Shown: piece by piece, positions 17,464 through 27,240 of the stretch | How positions within the stretch are numbered: the stretch's first letter is position 1 | How the letters are laid out: each line of letters opens with the position of its first letter | DNA from: Lentisphaera profundi | GTDB taxonomy: Bacteria > Verrucomicrobiota > Lentisphaeria > Lentisphaerales > Lentisphaeraceae | Direction of reading: 5' to 3' | DNA length: 64,000 nt | Assembly: GCF_028728065.1 (NCBI RefSeq) | Contig: NZ_CP117811.1 | Location: 1,240,001 to 1,304,000, forward strand | The notes under the pieces: model-generated | The model's database searches: none | Told to the model about the DNA's origin: nothing | Seen by the model: the letters and a program-made list of their open reading frames with translations, nothing else | Translations under genes and position numbers: made by a program

Positions 17464-20142
17464 ATGAATCGTTTTTTATTAATAAGCTTTTGTTTACTCA
17501 CTCTTGCTCAAGCAAAAGAGATTAACTTTAATCAGGATATACGGCCGATTTTATCGGATCGCTGTTTTCATTGTCATGGGCCGGATAAGCACGACCGTAA
17601 GAAAGATTTGCGTTTGGATATAGCTGAGGGGGATGATGGTGCCTACCGCTTGAGAAAAAAACGTTATGGTATTGTACCTGGTGATTTAGAAAAAAGTTCA
17701 GTTTGGCAACGTATTATTACTGATGATGAGGATGACGTCATGCCGCCTTTGGACTCCCATAAAAAGCAGCTTAGTAAAGATGAAAAGGCGCTTATTAAGC
17801 AATGGATCGAAGAGGGCGCTAAATACGAAGATTTTTGGGCCTTCTCACCCGCGGAAAAAGTCGCTCCGGCGAAGACTAAAACTAATTGGGGAAAGAGCGA
17901 GATTGATCAATATATTTTAGCGATCTTAGAAAAAAATAATCACGGGCCCTCGCAAGAAGCAGATAAAAGAACTTTGATTCGACGCCTTAGTTTTGACCTT
18001 ACGGGACTTCCTCCCACACCAGAAGAAATCAAGCAATTCCTGAACGATTCTAGTACTCAGGCCTATGAAAAATTAGTCGATCGTTTGATTGCAAAACCGC
18101 AATATGGCGAGCACATGACTAAGTACTGGCTCGACTTGGTGCGTTTTGCCGATACCAATGGCCGCCATCACGATCACTACCGCGACATGACTCCTTATCG
18201 CGATTGGGTGATCAAGTCCTTCAATGAAAATTTGAACTACGATGATTTTGTTCGTTATCAAGTAGCCGGGGATCTTTATAAAAAGCCGACACAAGATCAA
18301 CTCGTGGCCTCGGGTTTCAATCGCTTACACCTCATCATTGATGCGGGTACGGCTCCTCCGGAAGAGAGTCTGACGCGCAATGTGATTGACCGGGTAACTG
18401 CGGTGGGAACTGCCTTTATGGGACTTACAGTTCAGTGTGCGGTGTGCCATGATCACAAATACGATCCCATTACTCAAAAAGATTTCTTTGCCCTCTATGC
18501 CTTTTTTAATAACTTCGATGGTGGAGCTGAAACAGGAGGAAGAAAAGGCGGCGACTTTAAAAAGGGCTTACAAAAACCCTACATCTTTTTAGAAGATAAG
18601 AGTGCTAAAGTTAATGAAAAAGAAACTGAGCTAAATCCCTATTGGATCTGGAAACAAGGAAAAATTGGTACAGAAAAAGCCAATTTCAAAAGAACTTTTA
18701 CAATTAATGAAAAGCCTAAAAAAGCCTTCTTACAGGCGACTTGCGATAATAGCTTTAAACTTATGATTAATGGCCAAGAAGTCGCCAAGTCAGACCAATG
18801 GAATAAACCAGCTCAAAAGGATGTGGCAAAGTATCTCAAAGTTGGTCAAAATGAGATCACAGTTGAAGCCGCCAATATTGGTGAACTAGGTGGTTTTATT
18901 TTTGCTCTTAAAGCAGGAGACTTCTTTTTGGTGAGTGATAAAACATGGAAGGCTCAGCAAGTTGGTGGTAAATGGCAGGCTGCAGTAGAACTCAAGCCCC
19001 ATGGTGCAGAGCCTTGGAATAAGATTCTTACCACCAACAAATCAGAAGATAATCGTCGTGGCGCCATGGTCATGAAAGAGCGCAAGGATATTCGACCAGC
19101 ACATATTTTACTCCGCGGTGAATACGATCAACTCGGTGAAGTGGTAGAGCGTAATACACCGGGCTTTTTACCCCCCTTAAAAAAGCAGGGTGATATTGCC
19201 TCGAGAATGGATCTTGCGAATTGGTTAATTGATTCTCATCCGCTAACGGCAAGAATTGCAGTGAATCGTTTTTGGCAACAGCTCTTTGGCGTGGGTCTCG
19301 TGAAAACCTCCGAAGACTTTGGTGCTCAAGGTGAAGTTCCTAGCCATCCTAAGTTATTGGATTACTTAAGCGTGTCATTTATGGAATCGGGCTGGGATGT
19401 AAAAGCCTTGATGAAAGAAATGGTTTTATCAAAGGCCTATCGTCAGTCATCTAAAGCAAAACCTGAAGCTTTTCAGGCTGATGCGGAGAATCGACTATTG
19501 GCACGTGGTTCGCGCTTCCGTATGGATTCAGAAATGATTCGCGATCAAATCCTCGTCAATAGTGGCTTACTTTCACAGCAAATGTATGGGGCCAGTGTGA
19601 AACCCCCTCAGCCAGCGGGTTTATGGAAAGCGGTTTCAATGCCTTATTCCTATCCAAAAGTGTATGCCGCGGATTCGGGTGATGCCATCTATCGCCGTAG
19701 CATGTATACTTTTTGGAAGCGTGGTATGCCACCTCCCCAAATGAGTATCCTCAATGCACCTGAACGAGAAGCCTGTATTGCTCGTCGCGAACGTACCAAT
19801 ACACCTTTGCAGGCCTTGCTCTTGATGAATGAACCTGAATTCCTTAAATCTCAGCGTCATCTCGCTCAAGCCATGATGAGTAAAAAGAACTTAAGTGATC
19901 AGCAAAAGATCCAAGCTATTTATGAGCGTTTGACTTCTAAGCTCGCGAATAAATCCGAGCAAAAAATCCTTCAAGACTTAGTGAATAAGATGAGAAGGAC
20001 TTATACGCGTCAGCCACAGCAAGCGAATAAAATATGCCAGGATTTAAAACTTAAAAATCAACAAGAGCGCATCGAACTGGCTTCTTGGACGATGCTTATC
20101 AATACGCTATATAGTCTTGATATAATGAAGACGAGGGAGTAG
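17464..20142 (+). CDS. Planctomycete-type cytochrome c (PSCyt1-DUF1549-DUF1553), module 1
   Basis: An 892-residue exported protein with signal peptide 1-17. The PSCyt1 domain has the heme site CFHCH (34-38), then the DEDDVMPP block. DUF1549 (about 150-370) ends with a second heme site, CAVCH (325-329), and DUF1553 fills about 570-880 ([38 protein letters not shown]). Residues 392-520 are an extra beta-rich domain beginning [10 protein letters not shown] that modules 2 and 3 lack but that recurs at 42,500 and 61,760. The family always accompanies DUF1501; its reaction is unproven, and a periplasmic oxidoreductase is the common suggestion. Its N-terminal 130 residues closely match module 3. Four bases separate it from the DUF1501 gene. 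Confidence 0.9.
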   Translation: MNRFLLISFCLLTLAQAKEINFNQDIRPILSDRCFHCHGPDKHDRKKDLRLDIAEGDDGAYRLRKKRYGIVPGDLEKSSVWQRIITDDEDDVMPPLDSHKKQLSKDEKALIKQWIEEGAKYEDFWAFSPAEKVAPAKTKTNWGKSEIDQYILAILEKNNHGPSQEADKRTLIRRLSFDLTGLPPTPEEIKQFLNDSSTQAYEKLVDRLIAKPQYGEHMTKYWLDLVRFADTNGRHHDHYRDMTPYRDWVIKSFNENLNYDDFVRYQVAGDLYKKPTQDQLVASGFNRLHLIIDAGTAPPEESLTRNVIDRVTAVGTAFMGLTVQCAVCHDHKYDPITQKDFFALYAFFNNFDGGAETGGRKGGDFKKGLQKPYIFLEDKSAKVNEKETELNPYWIWKQGKIGTEKANFKRTFTINEKPKKAFLQATCDNSFKLMINGQEVAKSDQWNKPAQKDVAKYLKVGQNEITVEAANIGELGGFIFALKAGDFFLVSDKTWKAQQVGGKWQAAVELKPHGAEPWNKILTTNKSEDNRRGAMVMKERKDIRPAHILLRGEYDQLGEVVERNTPGFLPPLKKQGDIASRMDLANWLIDSHPLTARIAVNRFWQQLFGVGLVKTSEDFGAQGEVPSHPKLLDYLSVSFMESGWDVKALMKEMVLSKAYRQSSKAKPEAFQADAENRLLARGSRFRMDSEMIRDQILVNSGLLSQQMYGASVKPPQPAGLWKAVSMPYSYPKVYAADSGDAIYRRSMYTFWKRGMPPPQMSILNAPEREACIARRERTNTPLQALLLMNEPEFLKSQRHLAQAMMSKKNLSDQQKIQAIYERLTSKLANKSEQKILQDLVNKMRRTYTRQPQQANKICQDLKLKNQQERIELASWTMLINTLYSLDIMKTRE

Positions 20143-20146
20143 AGCT

Positions 20147-21580
20147 ATGAACTTTTTTGAAAATAATAATATTTTATCACGCCGTAGTTTTTTGAAACAA
20201 AGTGGCATGGGACTCGGCGCTGCTGGACTCGCCTCTCTAATGTCGCCAAACGCTCATGCGGGACAAAAGGGTTTACATCATAAAGCCAAAGCTAAACGCG
20301 TCATTTTCCTCTTTATGGCCGGCGGCCAAAGTCAATTGGATCTCTTTGATCACAAGCCTGGCTTGAACAAATTATTCAATACGAAACTTCCTGCATCAGT
20401 GAGCAATGGTCAGCGCGTGACGCAAATGACTAAAGGCAAGGAACAGTTGATCCAGCCCTCTAAGTTCAAATTTTCTCAGCATGGACAAAGCGGTACTTGG
20501 ATGAGCGAACTTATGCCTCATCTCGCAAATTCAGTTGATGACCTGTGCATGATCAAATCAATGCATACCAAATCTATCAATCACGATCCAGGAAAAACTA
20601 TGTTTTGTACCGGCAGTGAATTGCCAGGGAAACCGAGTATGGGCTCATGGTTGAGTTATGGTATGGGCTCAATGAATAAAGATCTTCCAGAATTCGTGGT
20701 CATGCCCTCAGCTTTTTGGTCGGGTGGTACCGGCAATGTACAGGCACTCTATAGTCGTCTATGGGGCAATGGTTTCTTGCCTTCAAAGCACCAAGGTACT
20801 GCCTTGCAAGCAGCGGGTGATCCCGTATTGTTCCTCTCGAACCCTCCTGGAGTGACCGCAGGTATTCGCCGTAGTTCACTTGATGCCGTAGGACAACTCA
20901 ATAATGGTCAGTTTGCTGCCATTGGTGACCCGGAAATTCAAGCAACGGTGGCCCAGCAGGAATTGGCTTATCGTATGCAATCTTCTGTTCCCGAATTAAC
21001 CGACCTCTCTCATGAATCAAAAGCCACCTTGGAGATGTATGGACCTGAAGTTCATAAGCAAGGTTCTTTTGCGCGCAATTGTCTTTTGGCACGACGCATG
21101 GCGGAACGTGATGTGCGTTTTATCCAACTCTTTCATCGCGGTTGGGATCATCACTCGGGCTTACCCGGGAAAATCAAGGGTCAATGCTATGATGTGGATC
21201 AGCCCGCCGCCGCCTTAATCAAAGATTTAAAGCAGCGTGGCATGCTAGAAGACACCCTCATTGTCTGTGCAGGTGAATTTGGTCGTACCGTCTATGGGCA
21301 AGGTAAACTCAATCGCGATAACTATGGTCGTGATCATCACCCACGTTGCTTCTCCGCTTGGATGGCTGGTGGTGGCGTTAAAGCCGGTATTTCTTATGGT
21401 CAAACAGATGAGTTTTCTTATAACGTGGTCGATAAACCCGTTTCGGTTTCGGATCTTCATGCCACGATGTTATGGCAACTCGGCCTCGATCATTCACGAC
21501 TCAGCTTCCCCTTCCAGGGACTCGATCAAAAACTCACGGGAGTCGACCCCTGCAAAGTTGTCCAGGGCCTTATTTCTTGA
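20147..21580 (+). CDS. DUF1501 protein with Tat signal, module 1
   Basis: A 477-residue member of DUF1501 (PF07394), a family of the alkaline-phosphatase/sulfatase fold clan. The N-terminus has SRRSFLKQ, a Tat signal, followed by a hydrophobic stretch and AHAG. Metal-site-like blocks are [37 protein letters not shown] and GRDHHPRCF. No sulfatase-type Cys signature is present. It starts 4 bp after the cytochrome gene and ends overlapping the deacetylase start, so the three form an operon. The substrate is unknown; the constant pairing with PSCyt proteins suggests they act together outside the cytoplasm. Confidence 0.9.
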   Translation: MNFFENNNILSRRSFLKQSGMGLGAAGLASLMSPNAHAGQKGLHHKAKAKRVIFLFMAGGQSQLDLFDHKPGLNKLFNTKLPASVSNGQRVTQMTKGKEQLIQPSKFKFSQHGQSGTWMSELMPHLANSVDDLCMIKSMHTKSINHDPGKTMFCTGSELPGKPSMGSWLSYGMGSMNKDLPEFVVMPSAFWSGGTGNVQALYSRLWGNGFLPSKHQGTALQAAGDPVLFLSNPPGVTAGIRRSSLDAVGQLNNGQFAAIGDPEIQATVAQQELAYRMQSSVPELTDLSHESKATLEMYGPEVHKQGSFARNCLLARRMAERDVRFIQLFHRGWDHHSGLPGKIKGQCYDVDQPAAALIKDLKQRGMLEDTLIVCAGEFGRTVYGQGKLNRDNYGRDHHPRCFSAWMAGGGVKAGISYGQTDEFSYNVVDKPVSVSDLHATMLWQLGLDHSRLSFPFQGLDQKLTGVDPCKVVQGLIS

Positions 21581-22308
21581 GGAAAAATAAACTCAAGATC
21601 AGTGTTTTTATGATGACGGTGCTAAGCTTAGTTCTTCCAGCGGAAGATAGTGAAAAAACCGTGGTGCTTACTTTTGATGATTCGGTCAAGAGTCAGGCGG
21701 AATTTGTCGCACCACTTCTAAAAAAACACGGTTTTAATGCCACTTTCTTTATCACTGAGGGCTTTTCCTTCCACAAGAGAAAAGACCTCTACATGACTTG
21801 GGCGCAGATTAAACAACTCCATGATCAGGGCTTTGAGATCGGCAATCATACCAAGAGTCACCGCAGTGTAAAAAAAATGAGTGCAGAACAATTGCGCAAA
21901 TCGCTTGAGCATATAGAAAATCAATGTAAAAAGCATGGCATTCCTAAGCCCATTTCCTTTTGTTACCCTGGATATGCCACCGCGCCCAAGGCCTTAAAAG
22001 TCTTGCAAGAAAAGGGCTATCGCTTTGCTCGTGCGGGTGGAGATAAGGCTAGCGAAGTGGCAAAAGATAATTTATTGCTCTTGCCGCAGGCCTTTGATGC
22101 CAAACCCAAAAGTACTTTGGAGCAATTTAAAAAGGCCGTGGATCAAGCCGATGCCAAACATATTCCCATTTTAACTTTTCACGGGGTTCCCGACTTAGAA
22201 CACCCCTGGGTGACTACAAGTCCAGAAAAATTTAAAGCCTACATGAAGTACTTAAAAGATAATGATTTTAAGGTAATTTCTCTAAGGGATTACCCTCTTA
22301 AGAATTAG
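21577..22308 (+). CDS. Exported polysaccharide deacetylase (NodB-like), module 1
   Basis: A NodB-homology (CE4-type) enzyme. The preferred start is TTG 21577, overlapping the DUF1501 stop (TTGA), because it gives a good signal peptide (positively charged MRKNKLK, hydrophobic core, then PAE); ATG 21610 is the alternative. Motifs: LTFDDS (metal Asp pair), IGNHTKSH (two metal His), FCYPGYA in place of the usual RxPY block, and LTFHG near the end. It probably removes acetyl groups from a polysaccharide or peptidoglycan-like substrate. From LTFDD onward it is nearly identical to the copy at 28682; the signal peptides differ. Confidence 0.85.
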   Translation: MRKNKLKISVFMMTVLSLVLPAEDSEKTVVLTFDDSVKSQAEFVAPLLKKHGFNATFFITEGFSFHKRKDLYMTWAQIKQLHDQGFEIGNHTKSHRSVKKMSAEQLRKSLEHIENQCKKHGIPKPISFCYPGYATAPKALKVLQEKGYRFARAGGDKASEVAKDNLLLLPQAFDAKPKSTLEQFKKAVDQADAKHIPILTFHGVPDLEHPWVTTSPEKFKAYMKYLKDNDFKVISLRDYPLKN

Positions 22309-22397
22309 TGTTTTAGAATGTTTTTTTTAGAGCTTCCATTGTTTAAGCGCTCGTATTTATTTTCCCTTTTCATAATCAATTAGCGGAATAAAGTATA

Positions 22398-22475
22398 AAA
22401 AAACAATAATTTTCGCATATTTAGTACAAGAATTAGATGCCTTATGAAAATACCTTTGTTAGGATATTTCAATGA
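22398..22475 (+). promoter_or_regulatory. Upstream block of relic cytochrome gene, copy A
   Basis: AAAACAATAATTTTC, AGTACAAGAATTAGAT and TTTCAATGAATGAA appear in the same order as before the intact gene at 17464, which shows that the following relic descends from the same type of gene. Confidence 0.45.
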
Positions 22476-22676
22476 ATGAATTTTTTTCCTTTTTTGAGTG
22501 ATTTTTTTCATTATTCTCCTATCTTATCTGGTCGGTATTTTCATTGCACGGACCTGATAAACACAATCGCAAGAAAAAATTTCGTCTCAATATGGCTGAA
22601 TGTGATGATGGCGCGTATCGCAAGCGCAAGGGAAAGTTCATTAAAAGTAGTGAAACATCTATATTTTTAAAATTTT
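22476..22676 (+). pseudogene. Relic of a PSCyt cytochrome gene, copy A
   Basis: The start of a PSCyt1 domain survives: SPILSGRYFHC in one frame, then GPDKHNRKKKFRLNMAECDD and GAYRKRKGKF in another, matching ILSDRCFHC and GPDKHDRKK...AEGDDGAY of intact neighbours. The first heme Cys is Tyr and the frame is broken inside the heme site. The rest of the gene is gone. The sigma gene starts 80 bp later. The relic is duplicated at 29572. Confidence 0.8.
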
Positions 22677-22757
22677 GATGGGAAAAGCTTTTAAAATACA
22701 GGAATATTTAATTGGAAGCTTTATAATCAAATTAATGAAAAACCAGAGAATTGTTTT

Positions 22758-23276
22758 ATGAACAAGCAACATGACAAATTTGCACTGCTACTGGGGCAAA
22801 ATAAGTCAGATTTAAGGCAGTATATTTATTCGCTTTGTCATAACAATGCTGATACGGAAGATATTCTTCAGGAAACTTCTTCAGCTCTTTGGCGGAAATT
22901 TGAGAGCTACGACCCCAAACAGGCCTTTATTTACTGGGCGCTTCGCTTTGCTTATTTCGAGGTGATGAAATTTCGCGATCGCCAAAAAAAATCTGACCGC
23001 CTTTGTAAGACGACACTCAAAGTCATTGCTAAAGAATGTGAAGATAAGTTAAGTGAGAATAATGATCAGAAGTACTTTCTTAAATTTTGTACAAATCAGC
23101 TCGAACTTAATGAAAAAGAGCTGGTCGATATGCACTATAATCAAAAGATGACCATTAAAAGTATTAACGATCACTTTGGAGAAAGAGGAAAAAAAATCTA
23201 TCGTGCTTTTGAGCGTATTCGCTTTAAGCTCTTCAAATGTATGGAAAAAACTCGTGAGGATGAGGCTGGAATATGA
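22758..23276 (+). CDS. ECF RNA polymerase sigma factor, copy A
   Basis: A 172-residue sigma-70-family factor of the Rhodopirellula/Verrucomicrobium type. Region 2 (about 17-85) contains NADTEDILQETSSALWRKF and YWALRFAYFEVMKFRDR. Region 4 (about 110-165) contains LVDMHYNQKMTIKSINDHFG, with a helix-turn-helix layout. Only a weak ribosome site is seen; TATAAT at 22722-22727 may be a -10 element. The start of the FecR/LamG gene overlaps its stop (ATGA), as expected for a sigma factor translated with its membrane regulator. The likely targets are the cytochrome/DUF1501/deacetylase genes downstream (inference). It differs at a handful of positions from copy B at 29854. Confidence 0.9.
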   Translation: MNKQHDKFALLLGQNKSDLRQYIYSLCHNNADTEDILQETSSALWRKFESYDPKQAFIYWALRFAYFEVMKFRDRQKKSDRLCKTTLKVIAKECEDKLSENNDQKYFLKFCTNQLELNEKELVDMHYNQKMTIKSINDHFGERGKKIYRAFERIRFKLFKCMEKTREDEAGI

Positions 23277-24859
23277 GAAAATTTGACGAAACACGTACTC
23301 AGCATCTTATCTCTGCTTTGATTGATGAAAATATCTCAGCCGAAGAAATGAAGGAACTTAATGAACTGCTTCAAGATTCACCCGAAGCTCTTAATATGTA
23401 CCTCAGTATGACTCAAGTTGATATGGAGATGCATCAGGATACGAGCTTGTTAAGTCATTATTCTGATTTAAAACCACAAGTCAAAGAAGATCTGCCTGAG
23501 ACGCTTGATCGTCTCAAAAAGAGCTTAAGACTCTTTCAGCTTGTTGCGGCTTTTCTTCTTGCTTTTATCGCTATAAATTACCTAGTGCTCCGTAACCAGC
23601 CAATGAAGGAAGAGGTGAATGGTAGTTCACCTGGTGTTCTTGCGCATATTTTAAAGCTTTCAGAGGATATAAAATGGAGTAAAGCAAAGGCTAAGGTAGG
23701 TGACCCAATAGGTGAAGAAGTATTGATCATCCAGAAAGGATCGATAAACCTAAAATATGAGAATGGCGCAGAAATTAAACTTGTTGGCCCCGCAGAATAT
23801 AAATTGCACGACCAGGATTCTGCCACTCTAAGTTATGGTCAGTTGGCAGCTCGTATTCCGGAAGCCGCACAGGGTTTTACGATTGATGCACCCAAAGCCC
23901 TTATTACAGATTTAGGTACTGAGTTTGCCCTTAATGTTAATAAGCAGGGAGAAAGTAAAATATTTGTTTACGAAGGCGAAGTCGTAGGGGCCTTGTTGGG
24001 GCCGGATGGCAACACTTTAAAACATAGCAACCTCTATGCTAAAGATGCTGTAAGCATAGATTCAAGGAGTGGTACACTTAAAACTCTTAAAGATACAAAA
24101 AACTTTATTCGTATTGCGGAAAGCCCAGAAGCTTCGCTGCATATAAATCAGTCTTATGTTGATGCCGTACATAATTCAGACCCTATTGCGTACTGGCGCT
24201 TTAATACTGAAGATACAGAACTCATTACAAACGAAATGAGCACATCTTATTCAGGGGCACTCACGGGAAAAGCAAAAATAGAAAATGGTTTCTTAGTTTT
24301 CGATAAAGGTACAAAGGGGGCTTTTGTTGTTGATGAACCCATTCAAAACATCAATAGCCAAGGACATTCTATTGAGATGTGGGTCAAGCCGCTAGAGCGC
24401 TCTAAAGATATGATGGCACTGGCATCGCTCGTGGCCCTAGGGAAACCTAAAAATAATGAAACAGTTAAGCACCTGGCCTATTTTGGGCTTACTCCTCAAA
24501 AGTCATTCAATCGTCACAGTCCTTTTAATTTCTGGTTTGCTTCACGTTTTCCTGCGAGATCGGGAAATTATGGAGTCAACTGTTATGCCAATCAGGATTA
24601 CAAAGGGCAGCATTGGTACCATCTCGTTTGCATTAAAAATAAAAATAGTTTGGATATTTATGTCAATGGCCAATTGGCCAACAGTGTTCAACATGAACTA
24701 GGAAGTGGAGATAAGGCTTATCAGTTTTTTGTTGGTCAAATGGATTTTCATAAAAACTCCTGGCAATTACACGGTAGTATTGACGAAGTCGCACTCTATG
24801 ACCGTCCTTTAAGCGCCCGTGAAATAGAGACTCATTACCAAAGCATGTTAGAAAAATAA
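23273..24859 (+). CDS. FecR/LamG membrane regulator of the sigma factor, copy A
   Basis: A 528-residue single-pass membrane protein. Residues 1-80 are cytoplasmic, charged and helical, starting RKFDETRTQHLISALIDENI, the expected sigma-binding part. A membrane helix covers about 85-105. Residues 140-255 are a FecR domain (AEYKLHDQDSATLSYGQLAA; ALITDLGTEFALNV). Residues 305-525 are a LamG/concanavalin-like domain (PIAYWRFNTED; HSIEMWVKPLERS; GSIDEVALYDRPLSAREIE). Family knowledge and operon position point to an anti-sigma-like sensor that perceives a polysaccharide signal outside. The LamG half is almost identical to copy B, while the cytoplasmic part has diverged more, like the partner sigma. 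Confidence 0.88.
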   Translation: MRKFDETRTQHLISALIDENISAEEMKELNELLQDSPEALNMYLSMTQVDMEMHQDTSLLSHYSDLKPQVKEDLPETLDRLKKSLRLFQLVAAFLLAFIAINYLVLRNQPMKEEVNGSSPGVLAHILKLSEDIKWSKAKAKVGDPIGEEVLIIQKGSINLKYENGAEIKLVGPAEYKLHDQDSATLSYGQLAARIPEAAQGFTIDAPKALITDLGTEFALNVNKQGESKIFVYEGEVVGALLGPDGNTLKHSNLYAKDAVSIDSRSGTLKTLKDTKNFIRIAESPEASLHINQSYVDAVHNSDPIAYWRFNTEDTELITNEMSTSYSGALTGKAKIENGFLVFDKGTKGAFVVDEPIQNINSQGHSIEMWVKPLERSKDMMALASLVALGKPKNNETVKHLAYFGLTPQKSFNRHSPFNFWFASRFPARSGNYGVNCYANQDYKGQHWYHLVCIKNKNSLDIYVNGQLANSVQHELGSGDKAYQFFVGQMDFHKNSWQLHGSIDEVALYDRPLSAREIETHYQSMLEK

Positions 24860-24953
24860 TATTTTTTTAGCCGCTAGGTGGGAATCGCTCTTAAAAACAC
24901 GGGATATATAACAAAGAGATTTTAAATAACCTTATAGTCGGAGCCCAAAATCT
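24860..24953 (+). promoter_or_regulatory. Conserved leader before module 2 cytochrome gene
   Basis: This 94-bp gap is identical to 31956-32049. It contains GGGATATATAAC and GTCGGAGCCC, the latter giving GGAG about 10 bases before the start. It may hold the promoter recognised by the upstream sigma factor, or simply be kept by the recent duplication. Confidence 0.4.
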
Positions 24954-27239
24954 ATGTTTACAAGACTCATGTTTGTTGCTGCATTATCCTGTAGTAATCT
25001 AATAGCCAAAGAAATAAATTTTAATCGTGATATACTCCCGATTTTATCTGATCGCTGCTTTGCCTGTCATGGTCCAGATGGCGGTGAATTTGGTGAGAAA
25101 TGGAAAGCTGGCCTACGCCTCGATACTCCCGAAGGGGCCTTGGCAAACTTGAGAGAAGTGAAGTACCAAGTTCAAACAGCAAAGCGCTTGAGCCAAGGTT
25201 TAAAAGCCAAAGAGAAGCCAAGCTCAAAGCGCTATGCAATGATTCCAGGCAATGCGGAAGAATCCTCTTTAATTGAACGGATAATGACCGATGATGAGGA
25301 TGATATTATGCCTCCTTTGGATTCTCATCTAAAGCTTTCTTTACAGGAAAAAGACTTGCTCCGTCAATGGATTGCGGAAGGCGCAAAATATGATATTCAT
25401 TGGTCATTCAAAGCTCCCGAAAAAGCGGCCTTGCCTGAGATTGAAAATACTTCTTGGCCTAGGAATGAAATTGATACTCACGTACTCGCCCAATTAGAAA
25501 AACGAGAATTAAAGCCTGCGCCAGAAGCAGAGAAACGCACTTGGTTACGCCGAGTTTCACAAGATATAAGTGGCTTGCCACCAACAATCTCACAAATAAA
25601 AGACTTCCTTGAAGATCAGTCGCCCAAGGCCTATGAAAAAGTGGTCGATCGCTTGCTTAAGAGTTCTGACTACGCGGAACGAATGACCAATATTTGGATG
25701 GATAATGCGCGTTATGCCGATAGCAATGGCTACCAATTTGATAATGCTCGAACGATGTGGCCCTGGCGCGATTGGGTGATTAAAGCCTTTGCCGAGAATA
25801 AAGCTTGGGATGAATTTGTTAGTGAGCAAGTCGCAGGAGATTTATTTCCTAAAGCAAGCCAAGATCAAGTCATAGCCACGGGTTTTAACCGCAATCACGG
25901 CTATTCCATTGAAGGAGGGATTATTGATGAAGAGTACCGCGTTGATTATGCCAAGGACAAAACGCATACCTTTGGCACCTTGTTTCTCGGCCTCACCATG
26001 GAGTGCACCAGTTGCCACGATCATAAATATGATCCCCTCACCATGAAAGATTATTATTCACTCTATGCCTTTTTTAACCAATCCAGTGAAAAGGGTGCGC
26101 CGGGAGAATCAGGGCGTAAGCAAAAATCTGCGGCACCATTTATCTCCATAAAAACAAAAGATGGCGAAAAGAACTCCTTACGAGTCATGATCATGAAGGA
26201 TGAAAAACGTGATACCTTCATTCTGCAGCAAGGCCTCTATGATAAACCGGGTGAAAAAGTAAGTGCGGAAACTCCCGCGGTCTTAGCTTCATTTAAAGGC
26301 TACGAAAAAAATCGTTTAGGTCTCGCAAAGTGGTTAAAGTCACCAGAAAATCCTCTTTTTGCTCGCGTCACCGTGAATCGTATTTGGCACCAATTTTTTG
26401 GTCGCGGCATTGTTAAGAGTGTCGATAATTTTGGTCTTCAGGGCGATACTCCCACTCATCCAGCTTTACTCGATAGCTTAGCGGTAGATTTCCGCGAAAA
26501 TAATTGGGACCTACATCAGCTCATTCGAAAAATTGTTTTATCCGCCACTTATCGCCAAGATTCTAGCTTTCGTAAAAATATCGAGGACCCTGAAAATCGC
26601 TTATTGGCAAGGGGCCCAAGCTTTCGTTTAGCGGCTGAACTGATCCGTGATCAAGCCCTCGCCGTGAGTGGACTGATGAATAAAAAAGTGGGCGGCCCTA
26701 GTGTGATGCCTTATCAAGCTGCTGGTGTTTGGGAGGACTTAAATGCGCCAAAATCACATGCTGAAACTTATAAGCAGGCTAATGGAGATGATCTCTATCG
26801 CAAGAGCTTATACACTTATTGGCGTCGAGCAGCGCTACACCCTGTGATGGCGGTTTTTGATGCCCCGAGTCGCGATGTTTGCGCAGTCTCAAGAGAATTA
26901 ACCAATACTCCTTTGCAGGCCTTAGTTAGTCTACATGATCCCACTTTTATTGAGGCGGCACGTTGTTTGGCCGAGCAATCCATTGTCAGTCCAAAGCCCA
27001 TAGACTTAGCTTTTCAAAGCGTCTTATCACGCACGGCCAGTCCAAAAGAGCTCAGGCTTTTAAAACAATATTATGCTGTGCGCTTAAAGCATTATCAAAA
27101 TAATCAGGCTGCACTGGAGCGTTTGCTCAAAGTAGGGAAGAAAGAAGTCAAGTACCAAGGGGATCTGGCGCCTTTAGCAGCACTTACAGATTGTTGTCAT
27201 GCCATTTTTAATTTGAGCGAAACGATCACGAGGAATTAG
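24954..27239 (+). CDS. Planctomycete-type cytochrome c (PSCyt1-DUF1549-DUF1553), module 2
   Basis: A 761-residue exported protein. The signal peptide (1-18) is identical to that of module 3, but the mature protein diverges immediately after KEINFNRDI. The first heme site is CFACH (35-39) and the second is CTSCH in DUF1549. PSCyt1 is longer than in modules 1 and 3 (extra residues around 45-80, KAGLRLDTPEGALANLREVK). DUF1553 carries RIWHQFFGRGIVKSVDNFG and [20 protein letters not shown]. The WIWK domain is absent. It is followed at 1 bp by its DUF1501 partner. It likely belongs to a separate subfamily from modules 1 and 3, so substrate or partner specificity may differ. Confidence 0.9.
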   Translation: MFTRLMFVAALSCSNLIAKEINFNRDILPILSDRCFACHGPDGGEFGEKWKAGLRLDTPEGALANLREVKYQVQTAKRLSQGLKAKEKPSSKRYAMIPGNAEESSLIERIMTDDEDDIMPPLDSHLKLSLQEKDLLRQWIAEGAKYDIHWSFKAPEKAALPEIENTSWPRNEIDTHVLAQLEKRELKPAPEAEKRTWLRRVSQDISGLPPTISQIKDFLEDQSPKAYEKVVDRLLKSSDYAERMTNIWMDNARYADSNGYQFDNARTMWPWRDWVIKAFAENKAWDEFVSEQVAGDLFPKASQDQVIATGFNRNHGYSIEGGIIDEEYRVDYAKDKTHTFGTLFLGLTMECTSCHDHKYDPLTMKDYYSLYAFFNQSSEKGAPGESGRKQKSAAPFISIKTKDGEKNSLRVMIMKDEKRDTFILQQGLYDKPGEKVSAETPAVLASFKGYEKNRLGLAKWLKSPENPLFARVTVNRIWHQFFGRGIVKSVDNFGLQGDTPTHPALLDSLAVDFRENNWDLHQLIRKIVLSATYRQDSSFRKNIEDPENRLLARGPSFRLAAELIRDQALAVSGLMNKKVGGPSVMPYQAAGVWEDLNAPKSHAETYKQANGDDLYRKSLYTYWRRAALHPVMAVFDAPSRDVCAVSRELTNTPLQALVSLHDPTFIEAARCLAEQSIVSPKPIDLAFQSVLSRTASPKELRLLKQYYAVRLKHYQNNQAALERLLKVGKKEVKYQGDLAPLAALTDCCHAIFNLSETITRN

Positions 27240-27240
27240 C

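Larger units (their letters stand above)
21653..25027 (+). repeat. Long direct repeat, copy A
   Basis: This stretch is nearly identical to 28746-32123. It spans the deacetylase mature domain, the cytochrome relic, the ECF sigma gene, FecR/LamG gene, leader and cytochrome signal peptide. Offset is 7,093 bp at the left end and 7,096 bp at the right. Identity is lower in sigma and the FecR N-terminus and almost complete in the LamG part and leader. It stops at the signal-peptide boundary of both flanking genes. Confidence 0.9.

Noticed and set aside
21472-21576. N-terminal extension of the first deacetylase
   Set aside because: Although the frame is open upstream, this part overlaps the DUF1501 gene deeply and would place the signal peptide inside the protein.
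22476-22670. Small protein gene of 64 codons
   Set aside because: The sequence is a frame-broken remnant of a PSCyt1 domain, not a separate gene.
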